Source: Bacteroidota bacterium
Lineage (GTDB): Bacteria; Bacteroidota; Kryptoniia; Kryptoniales; JAKASW01
Assembly: GCA_021796055.1 (NCBI GenBank)
Contig: JAJYOS010000208.1
Location: 1 to 8,923 of the forward strand
Length of the DNA: 8,923 nucleotides
Direction of reading: 5' to 3'
Every line of letters starts with the position of its first letter. Position 1 is the first letter of the stretch. Below, piece after piece: positions 1 to 5,208 of the stretch. Below the pieces are notes generated by a model. It had not been told where the DNA came from. It worked only from the letters and a program-made list of their open reading frames with translations, and searched no databases. A program made the translations under genes and the position numbers.

Positions 1-87
1 TCTGAAAGATAAGCTCTTGAATTGCACGAAAAGAAGGACAATCACGACGAGAATAGCGGCAATTATTATTAATGTAACCAATTCCAT
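1..87 (-). CDS. N-terminus of an unidentified membrane-anchored protein (partial)
   Basis: Twenty-nine codons run from an ATG at 87-85 leftwards and leave the window without a stop. The peptide begins MELVTLIIIAAILVVIVLLF and continues with a short polar stretch (VQFKSLSFR). It therefore has one strongly hydrophobic N-terminal helix followed by the beginning of a soluble part. A good ribosome binding site (GAGGAAAG on the minus strand, positions 103-96) lies 8 bases before the ATG, which is the main reason to call it a gene. It lies downstream of the DUF58 gene on the same strand, across a 172-base gap. An N-terminal anchor of this kind is seen in RmuC and several other families, but 29 residues are too few to choose, so no function is assigned. 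Confidence 0.6.
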   Translation of the reverse strand, partial: MELVTLIIIAAILVVIVLLFVQFKSLSFR

Positions 88-150
88 TAGTCGGTCTTTC
101 CTCGATGATTTCAGCGTAACTTAATTTAGAGGGACGAAGGCAGAAAGGTC

Positions 151-244
151 CAAAGGGACAAAGTCGGGCAACAGCGCCGGCTCAGAAGAGCTCAGGCGCG
201 ACTATAGAAAACAGAACCGATGCCCCCAGCGCTTTGTGCCTTTG
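151..244. repeat. Nested inverted-repeat element (13-bp arms, imperfect)
   Basis: The gap between the DUF58 gene and the partial gene at 1-87 holds three nested self-complementary layers. The outer arms are CAAAGGGACAAAG (151-163) and CTTTGTGCCTTTG (232-244), pairing at 12 of 13 positions. A middle helix pairs GGGCA (166-170) with TGCCC (221-225). An inner hairpin pairs GCGCC (174-178) with GGCGC (195-199) and GCTC (180-183) with GAGC (188-191) around an AGAA loop. Either DNA strand could fold this way. It could be an RNA structure in the 3' region of the DUF58 transcript, or a small non-autonomous element with terminal inverted repeats. No flanking target duplication is visible. No T-run follows immediately on the minus strand, so it is not a classical terminator. 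Confidence 0.5.
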
Positions 245-259
245 CCACCCTGAACTTTT

Positions 260-1159
260 TCAAAACATCTTCTTCCTTCTCATGAGATACGCCGTCAGCC
301 CCTTGTCGAACGGAGTCGAGGTGCTGAGAAGTGAATAATCGATGTCGTTTTCAAAACACCTGCTTTTCAAATCGTGAATGAAGCTCTCCACCCTCTTCTT
401 GTAGGCGGACTTCAACGCGGAGGCCTGTGTGGAGATCCGCTCGCCCGTTTCGAGGTCTGCAAAGACCGCATCCCCTGGGAAATCGAGGTCTATCTCTGAG
501 TCGTCCAGGACGTGAAAGGCGATCACCTCATTTTTCCTGTGCCTGAAATGTTTCAGTGCAGTTATGACGCTCTTCGTATCATCGAGAAAATCGCTTATCA
601 CGATAATGAGACCGCGCCTCTTTATCCGCTCCGCAAGAGTCGAGAGCGCGCTGGCAGTCGACGTCTTCGAATCCGGTTGAAGGTTGGACAGCTCGGTGAG
701 AAGCAGCTTCATATATGAATAAGTGAGATGAGGCTCGTAGAATTTTCTGACCGATTCGTCATAAATCGCGAGGCCAGTCGCGTCCTGCTGTTTTGTCATC
801 AGGTATGTGAGGCCGGCAGCGAGATACGCGGCATATTCCAGCTTGGAGACCGTCCCGCTCCGCTTGAAACCCATCGACCTGCTCGCGTCGATCAGGATGT
901 AAGCCTTGAGGTTCGTCTCTTCCTCGTATTGCTTGATATAGAGCCGGTCGCTCCGACCGTAAACCTTCCAGTCGATGTTGCCGATGTCGTCGCCGGGGAA
1001 ATACTGCCTGTGCTCGGCGAACTCCACGCTGAACCCGTGGTACGGACTCCTGTGCATTCCCACCATGAAGCCTTCGACAATCAGCCTCGCGCGGAGCTCC
1101 ATATTCGAAAGCTCGGAAATGAATTTGGGGGTCAACAACCTCAGTGCGTTTTCGCTCAT
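260..1159 (-). CDS. DUF58 / von Willebrand A-like domain protein
   Basis: The product has 299 residues, a normal full length for the compact cytoplasmic DUF58 type. Residues 20-83 form the characteristic DUF58 block, including HRSPYHGFSVEFAEHRQY, PGDDIGNIDWKVYGRSDRLY and IKQYEEETN. Residues 91-96 (DASRSM) give a MIDAS-like DxSxS metal site, and a second acidic turn is ISDFLDD (188-194), as in a vWA fold. No signal peptide or membrane segment is seen. In the family such genes usually follow a MoxR-type AAA+ ATPase and precede Bat-like vWA membrane proteins. Here the gene instead starts next to a divergent intergenic region, with no MoxR gene directly upstream. The biochemical function of DUF58 proteins is poorly defined; a chaperone or adaptor role with MoxR is commonly proposed. 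There is no clear ribosome binding site before the ATG at 1159; the start was chosen because MSENALRLLTPKFI fits the family N-terminus. Confidence 0.93.
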   Translation of the reverse strand: MSENALRLLTPKFISELSNMELRARLIVEGFMVGMHRSPYHGFSVEFAEHRQYFPGDDIGNIDWKVYGRSDRLYIKQYEEETNLKAYILIDASRSMGFKRSGTVSKLEYAAYLAAGLTYLMTKQQDATGLAIYDESVRKFYEPHLTYSYMKLLLTELSNLQPDSKTSTASALSTLAERIKRRGLIIVISDFLDDTKSVITALKHFRHRKNEVIAFHVLDDSEIDLDFPGDAVFADLETGERISTQASALKSAYKKRVESFIHDLKSRCFENDIDYSLLSTSTPFDKGLTAYLMRRKKMF

Positions 1160-1221
1160 ATCTAACAGAATTTACTGAACTCGCCTGCCAAAACCACCTG
1201 CAAATTTTCTCAATTTACTCC

Positions 1222-1250
1222 TTGACATTCCGTTCGGATAGCAGTAATTT
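1222..1250 (+). promoter_or_regulatory. Sigma70-like promoter for the beta-barrel gene
   Basis: A perfect -35 hexamer TTGACA (1222-1227) is followed after 17 bases by TAATTT (1245-1250), a good -10 element. This predicts a transcript start near 1257 and a leader of about 65 bases before the ATG at 1322. It lies in the intergenic region between the divergent DUF58 and beta-barrel genes. No equally good promoter was seen for the opposite direction. Confidence 0.6.
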
Positions 1251-1264
1251 AGACGTGGTCTTAA
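1248..1264. promoter_or_regulatory. Putative operator, 17-bp imperfect palindrome
   Basis: TTTAGACGTGGTCTTAA has 7-base arms around 3 bases, and six of the seven arm pairs are complementary. It overlaps the end of the predicted -10 element and the predicted transcript start, a classic repressor position. The same layout recurs upstream of the Fur-family gene (2164-2180, TTTAGACTTAGTTTAAA). That recurrence is the main argument that this is not a chance palindrome. The protein that binds it is an inference. Confidence 0.45.
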
Positions 1265-1321
1265 TAACGATAAGCGAAGTGCAATGCGTGTCTTAATTAC
1301 TGAAAATGTTGCGGAGTTAGA

Positions 1322-2053
1322 ATGAAGAGTTTCATATTGCTATTGCCTTTCTTCACCGTTTCTTCCCTCTCAATTGCATCTGCCCAGGACAAATACTATG
1401 TCTGGACGTACCCTTACCAGACCACTGAGGCAAACGAATTCGAACTCGAAAGCAATTCATGCTTCCTTACACCTTCCCTCTCAAGTAACAATCACACACT
1501 CGTCCAGCAGTTTGAACTTGAGTATGGAGTCACCGACAGATTCCAGCTGGGATTTTACCAGGTATTCAGCCGTGATTATCCATCCGGCGAATTATCGGCA
1601 GAGTCGTTTATGGTGGAAGCTCTCTACAAGCTTGCAGCGAAGGATAGATGGATAGTGGACCCAATGATCTATCTGGAATATGAGCGGGGGTGGAATTTCA
1701 AAACACCGAATCATGGAGAGGCTAAGCTGATCCTCTCAAGGGATTTCGGACGTCTGAACGGCACCATCAACGGCATTGCGGAGTTCGAGTTCGGAGGGAG
1801 AAGCGACTTCGCACCTGAATTCAGCGCGGGCGCCAGTTATGAAATAGTGAAGGGTTTGAGAGCCGGAGTTGAGACCTTCATGACGCTAAGCGATGCAGAT
1901 GAGGCAGCCGACGAAGACTTGAGTGGTACCGGCATAGGTCCGACAATATCCGTAGCGACCCCCTGGTTCGACATCGCTTCCGGCGTGACGTTTGGGGTCT
2001 CAAGGAACTCGAATGCCTTAAATTTCCGCATAAATATCGATTTTGAACTATGA
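1322..2053 (+). CDS. Small exported, probable outer-membrane beta-barrel protein
   Basis: The product has 243 residues. Residues 1-21 are a typical Sec signal peptide: a lysine, a hydrophobic stretch, then an ASA cleavage motif before QDKYY. The mature part lacks hydrophobic helices. It is rich in alternating polar/aromatic strands and tight turns, for example QQFELEYGVTDRFQLGFYQ and AKLILSRDFGRLNGTINGIAEFEF, ending in NFRINIDFEL. This fits a small outer-membrane beta-barrel of perhaps 10-12 strands, broadly like the diverse family used to annotate putative transporters or porins. Residues 191-199 form an acidic loop (DADEAADED). A GGAG at 1313-1316, 5 bases before the ATG, supports the start. 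It stands 140 bases before the Fur-family gene and shares a palindromic operator with it, so a role in iron or metal homeostasis is a reasonable but unproven inference. I do not recognise a specific family. Confidence 0.8.
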   Translation: MKSFILLLPFFTVSSLSIASAQDKYYVWTYPYQTTEANEFELESNSCFLTPSLSSNNHTLVQQFELEYGVTDRFQLGFYQVFSRDYPSGELSAESFMVEALYKLAAKDRWIVDPMIYLEYERGWNFKTPNHGEAKLILSRDFGRLNGTINGIAEFEFGGRSDFAPEFSAGASYEIVKGLRAGVETFMTLSDADEAADEDLSGTGIGPTISVATPWFDIASGVTFGVSRNSNALNFRINIDFEL

Positions 2054-2133
2054 AAACCGAGTTACCCGAGCCGAAGAATGGCATGCCGCCCAAAAGCAAA
2101 CCGGATGCGGGCAGCGTTGAAATTGCCGTCGAC

Positions 2134-2162
2134 TTGAATCACAGCCGCCGGAAGTCTAACTT
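2134..2162 (+). promoter_or_regulatory. Candidate promoter of the Fur-family gene
   Basis: TTGAAT (2134-2139), 17 bases, then TAACTT (2157-2162) is an acceptable though not strong sigma70-like pair. It would start transcription near 2169, about 25 bases before the preferred start codon at 2194. The palindromic operator directly overlaps the -10 element, consistent with repression. Proposed mainly from position. Confidence 0.35.
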
Positions 2163-2180
2163 ATTTAGACTTAGTTTAAA
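2152..2180. promoter_or_regulatory. Composite palindromic operator upstream of fur
   Basis: Two palindromes overlap. The first is AAGTCTAA (2152-2159), 5 bases, TTAGACTT (2165-2172), a perfect 8-base inverted repeat. The second is TTTAGACTTAGTTTAAA (2164-2180), with 7 of 8 paired positions complementary. Together they give three half-sites of the form TTAGACT/AGTCTAA in alternating orientation. Overlapping inverted half-sites before a Fur-family gene are typical of autoregulated metal-responsive operators. The sequence differs from the E. coli Fur box and also resembles DtxR/MntR-type sites, so the cognate regulator is inferred from adjacency only. Confidence 0.6.
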
Positions 2181-2193
2181 CAACACGAAAACC

Positions 2194-2628
2194 ATGGAAA
2201 CGGCAAGGCAGAAGTTCGAGGACTACCTGCGCGAGGAAAACTATCGCGTCACTCCTGAACGATTTGAGGTTCTGGATGCGGTCATGGCCACGAGCGGGCA
2301 TTTCGATGCCGACGAGCTCTTCCTGACATTGAAAAAGACCGGGAGCAAGGTCTCAAGGGCCACGGTCTACAATACGCTCGACATCCTTGAAGAATGCGAG
2401 CTGGTGTTCAAGACCCGGCTGAAGGACCACGGCTCAAGATTCGAGAAGGCGTTCGGCCGGTCACACCACGACCACCTTGTGTGCGTTAAGTGCGGGAAGA
2501 TTGTCGAGTTCGTGGATGATGGGATCGAACAGGCACAACAGGCGATTGCGAAGAGGTTCAAGTTCACGCTCATCAGCCACTCTCACCAGATTTTCGGATT
2601 GTGCCCGGACTGTAAGAACGTAGAGTAG
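2194..2628 (+). CDS. fur: Fur-family metal-responsive transcriptional repressor
   Basis: The product has 144 residues from the ATG at 2194, the usual Fur length. It has an N-terminal winged helix (recognition helix around residues 51-64, VSRATVYNTLDIL) and a C-terminal dimerisation and metal domain. Visible ligands are H36, the HHDH motif at 91-94, E105, E112 and histidines at 129/131. Two structural-zinc cysteine pairs are C97/C100 and C137/C140. The glutamate in IVEF after CVKCGK favours Fur over PerR, which has an aspartate there. Position before feoA and feoB supports iron as the signal. The frame is also open back to an ATG at 2050 that overlaps the previous stop codon as ATGA. That start would add 48 residues with no recognisable domain and would place the operator inside the coding region, so 2194 is preferred, although it has no clear ribosome binding site. 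Confidence 0.9.
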   Translation: METARQKFEDYLREENYRVTPERFEVLDAVMATSGHFDADELFLTLKKTGSKVSRATVYNTLDILEECELVFKTRLKDHGSRFEKAFGRSHHDHLVCVKCGKIVEFVDDGIEQAQQAIAKRFKFTLISHSHQIFGLCPDCKNVE

Positions 2629-2672
2629 CGGAGGGTTCCGATTTCAAAATGACGACTTTCAGAGATTACTCC

Positions 2673-2676
2673 GGAG
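2673..2676 (+). promoter_or_regulatory. Ribosome binding site deciding the feoA start
   Basis: GGAG lies 8 bases before the ATG at 2685 in an A-rich context. The competing in-frame ATG at 2649 has its nearest purine-rich sequence (GGAGGG, 2630-2635) 13 bases away, which is too far for efficient use. The later start is therefore favoured. Confidence 0.6.
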
Positions 2677-2684
2677 AAAAAAAG

Positions 2685-2945
2685 ATGACTGACACACCTG
2701 ACGGGACCGCGTCACGATCCGCCGCTCAGACAAAAACCTTGAAGGACCTACTAGTCGGTGACTCGGCACAAATTGTGGATTTCCTCAAAGAGAACGATGC
2801 CGTCCGGAAGATCGAAGCGATGGGTCTGAGACGCGGCAAGAAAATCACGATCATGCAGAAGATGGGACGGGGCATCGTCGTAAAAACCAGCAATTCGAGG
2901 ATCGTGATCACGTCCGATGTGGCGAAGGACATAGAGGTAAAATGA
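2685..2945 (+). CDS. feoA: FeoA, ferrous iron transport accessory protein
   Basis: The product has 86 residues from the ATG at 2685 (98 if the ATG at 2649 is used). The conserved FeoA SH3-like core covers most of the protein: TKTLKDLLVGDSAQIVDF, then a turn leading to KIEAMGLRRGKKITIMQKM, GRGIVVKTSNSRIVITSDVA and a final strand, IEVK. FeoA is a small cytoplasmic partner needed for FeoB-dependent ferrous iron uptake. The first 15 or so residues (MTDTPDGTASRSAAQ) are polar and probably disordered. The stop codon overlaps the feoB start (ATGA, 2942-2945), indicating translational coupling. The 56 bases between fur and feoA show no promoter, so feoA is probably transcribed together with fur. Confidence 0.92.
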   Translation: MTDTPDGTASRSAAQTKTLKDLLVGDSAQIVDFLKENDAVRKIEAMGLRRGKKITIMQKMGRGIVVKTSNSRIVITSDVAKDIEVK

Positions 2946-5059
2946 CGAAGAGCATCAAGGTAGCCATCGCGGGGAATCCGAACGTCGGGAAGACCACGTT
3001 GCTGAACCAGGCCGCGAAGACTAACCTCAAGGTCGGCAACTGGGCGGGCGTGACCGTCGAGAAGAAAGAGGGATTTCTCAATTACAAAGGCTGCGATATC
3101 CATTTCATAGATCTCCCGGGAATATATACGCTCGAGCCGCTTTCGGAAGACGAATGGATCGCATATAAGTTCATCGTTGAGGAGGAACCGGACGTAATCG
3201 TCAACGTAATCGAGACGACCAACGCGGAGCGGGACCTCCTTCTTACAACGGAGCTGCTGGAATTCGGGCGGCCGATGATAATTGCACTTAATATGTCCGA
3301 TGAGGCCCGCAGGCTCGGAATCGAAGTAGACATAAGACATACCATCGAGCTCCTCGACGTTCGGGTCGTAGAAACCAACGGACGTAACGGCGAGGGGGTA
3401 CAGGAGCTTCTCGATTCCATCATAGAAACCGCGAAAGCTCCGCATACGCCCAAAGCACCCACGTACAGCACGGAGATCGAACAACTGCTGGAGAAAGTCC
3501 GGGAGGAAAATCCGAAGACACCGAACGTTCCGACGAACGGAAATCCGGCGGAGGCATCCCCGTGGACGAGCAACAAGCGGGCTCTGCTCAAACTCCTGAC
3601 CGACAGCGACGGCCGATTCGAGGAGAAGGTCAGGCTTGAAAGGTCGTACAAGAAGAACATGGGCGACATCATAAAGAACGAACGTTACGCGTTCGCCCAC
3701 GGATTCTACAAGGAGGTCTTCAGGAAAAGGAGGCTCACCAACCGGGATATCACTGATAAGATCGACAAAGTCGCCCTGCATCCCGTATTGGGCTTTTTCG
3801 TCTTCCTTCTCGTCATATTCCTCCTGTTCAAAATATCATTCGATTTTTCGATGCCGTTCATGAACTGGACAGAGGGCTTCATGACCGATTTCCTTTCGCC
3901 GCTCGCACTTTCGCTTTTGTCGCATGTCGGTGCCGGGAAGTGGCTTCCGGAATTTTTCTCGCAGGCAATCGTCGGAGGGGTGGGCTTCGTAATTACCTTC
4001 GTTCCGCTAATCGCGTTGATTTATTTCTTCCTCGCCCTGCTCGAAATGTCCGGCTACATGCCGAGGATCGCGTTCATCATGGACCGGTTCATGCACAAAC
4101 TTGGCTTGCACGGCAAAGGAATGATCCCGCTGCTTCTAGGTTTCGGATGCAACGTTCCCGCGGTGATGGCGACAAGGACGCTGGAGAATAAACGAGACAA
4201 GCTCCTCGTGATGGCGATGATACCGTTCATGAGCTGCCCTGCCAGGCTCGTCGTCTTTTCATTCTTCGCGATTCTCTTTTTCGCGCACCCGGCGGTGGTG
4301 ATATTCGGCCTCTACTTTCTCGGAATCGCGATCGGACTCCTGACCGCATTCTTCCTGAGAAAGACGGCTTACAGAGGAAAACTGTCTCACTTCGTGATGG
4401 AGCTGCCGCCTTACAGGGCACCGAGAATCAGGACTGTCCTTCAGATCGTCTGGGTACAGATCAAGAGTTTCCTTTACAGGGCCGGGACCGTGATTTTTGC
4501 GGCTTCCGTCGTGATCTGGATCCTGCTCAACACTCCGCCTAACATAAAGAGCCAATCGGACAGCGTCGCCGCTTACATCGGAAAGGCGATAACGCCGATC
4601 CTGGCACCGATAGGGATAAACGATTGGAGAATCTCCACGTCGCTCATCCCGGCATTTCTTGCCAGAGAAATCGTCCTGAGTTCGATGGGGACAATCTATT
4701 CGGTGGACGTTCAGCAGAAAAACACCGAATTCCATTTCCTGCCCGCTCTGGAGCAGCAGGTGGAAGGGCTGGGTCAAGCGACCAAAGAGAGCTTCATGTC
4801 GCTTCTCACCCCGAGGATCGAGACGATGCAGACGACCGAGGGAGACCAGGGCCTGCGGAACGTAATCCGGTCGAGCTTCACGCCGGCGTCGGCCCTGTCA
4901 TTCATGATATTTCTGTTGTTATATACTTCGTGTCTGGCAACCGTCGCCGTGATGGCACGAGAGGGAGGGAAAAAGTTTGCATTCCTTTTCCTCGCGTACA
5001 GTTTCGTCGCGGCGTGGGGAGTTGCCTTTATTGTGTACCATATCGGAGTCTTGTTATGA
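2942..5059 (+). CDS. feoB: FeoB, ferrous iron transporter with N-terminal G domain
   Basis: The product has 705 residues, within the usual FeoB range. The N-terminal GTPase domain shows G1 GNPNVGKT (11-18), switch I NWAGVTVEK (33-41), G3 DLPG (57-60) and G4 NMSD (117-120). A charged linker and guanine-dissociation-inhibitor-like region follow to about residue 275. The membrane part starts near residue 280 and carries the paired Gate/core blocks, including GFGCNVPAVMATRTLENKRD (C403), PFMSCPARLVVF (C432) and SLIPAFLAREIVLSSMGTIY. It imports Fe2+ across the cytoplasmic membrane. An AGAGG (2933-2937) four bases before the ATG and the overlap with feoA support the start. The stop overlaps the start of the next small gene in the same way. 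No truncation or missing key residue was seen. Confidence 0.97.
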   Translation: MTKSIKVAIAGNPNVGKTTLLNQAAKTNLKVGNWAGVTVEKKEGFLNYKGCDIHFIDLPGIYTLEPLSEDEWIAYKFIVEEEPDVIVNVIETTNAERDLLLTTELLEFGRPMIIALNMSDEARRLGIEVDIRHTIELLDVRVVETNGRNGEGVQELLDSIIETAKAPHTPKAPTYSTEIEQLLEKVREENPKTPNVPTNGNPAEASPWTSNKRALLKLLTDSDGRFEEKVRLERSYKKNMGDIIKNERYAFAHGFYKEVFRKRRLTNRDITDKIDKVALHPVLGFFVFLLVIFLLFKISFDFSMPFMNWTEGFMTDFLSPLALSLLSHVGAGKWLPEFFSQAIVGGVGFVITFVPLIALIYFFLALLEMSGYMPRIAFIMDRFMHKLGLHGKGMIPLLLGFGCNVPAVMATRTLENKRDKLLVMAMIPFMSCPARLVVFSFFAILFFAHPAVVIFGLYFLGIAIGLLTAFFLRKTAYRGKLSHFVMELPPYRAPRIRTVLQIVWVQIKSFLYRAGTVIFAASVVIWILLNTPPNIKSQSDSVAAYIGKAITPILAPIGINDWRISTSLIPAFLAREIVLSSMGTIYSVDVQQKNTEFHFLPALEQQVEGLGQATKESFMSLLTPRIETMQTTEGDQGLRNVIRSSFTPASALSFMIFLLLYTSCLATVAVMAREGGKKFAFLFLAYSFVAAWGVAFIVYHIGVLL

Positions 5060-5157
5060 TTGGACAATTGGTATTCATGGCATCGCTGGCGATCGTCGCG
5101 GGGGCGGTTCTTTGGAGAGCCGTCAGGAAGAAGAGCAAGAAGAGCTGCTGCGAGTAA
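5056..5157 (+). CDS. FeoB-associated Cys-rich membrane protein (33 aa)
   Basis: This very short gene begins at an ATG overlapping the feoB stop codon (ATGA, 5056-5059), with GGAG at 5045-5048 seven bases upstream. The 33-residue product has a single N-terminal membrane helix (LVFMASLAIVAGAVLW), then a strongly basic stretch (RKKSKKS) and a terminal Cys-Cys pair (CCE). This matches the layout of the small FeoB-associated Cys-rich membrane proteins encoded directly after feoB in many bacteria, although it is at the short end for them. It probably sits in the cytoplasmic membrane with the basic/Cys tail in the cytoplasm, as a FeoC-like accessory. A direct role of the cysteines in handling Fe2+ is inference. 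Positional and compositional evidence is strong despite the small size. Confidence 0.8.
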   Translation: MIGQLVFMASLAIVAGAVLWRAVRKKSKKSCCE

Positions 5158-5208
5158 AAGGCGAGGCCGGAAGCTGGAATTCGGCGATTGACCAGCCGAC
5201 ATTGTCTC

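Noticed and set aside
728..1165. A 145-codon plus-strand frame opposite the DUF58 gene
   Set aside because: It is antisense to the conserved DUF58 block, with no family resemblance or ribosome binding site.
1160..1321. A minus-strand promoter for the DUF58 gene
   Set aside because: No hexamer pair with acceptable spacing, and no Bacteroidota-type -33/-7 pair, could be supported in this direction.
2749..2756. Short palindrome around ACTAGT inside feoA
   Set aside because: It is a six-base palindrome within conserved coding sequence, expected by chance.
2726..3781. A 351-codon open frame on the minus strand opposite feoA/feoB
   Set aside because: It is antisense to clearly conserved FeoA and FeoB sequence, has no recognisable domain and spans two real genes; it is a compositional shadow.
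4624..5055. Upstream extension of the small Cys-rich gene in the same frame
   Set aside because: This part overlaps FeoB coding sequence in another frame and has an unnatural composition; only the last 33 codons, from 5056, look real.
5158..5208. Possible terminator between the convergent feo operon and helicase gene
   Set aside because: Only a 5-base stem (TCGGC 5181-5185 with GCCGA 5195-5199) with a 9-base loop is present and no T-run follows, so it is too weak to call.
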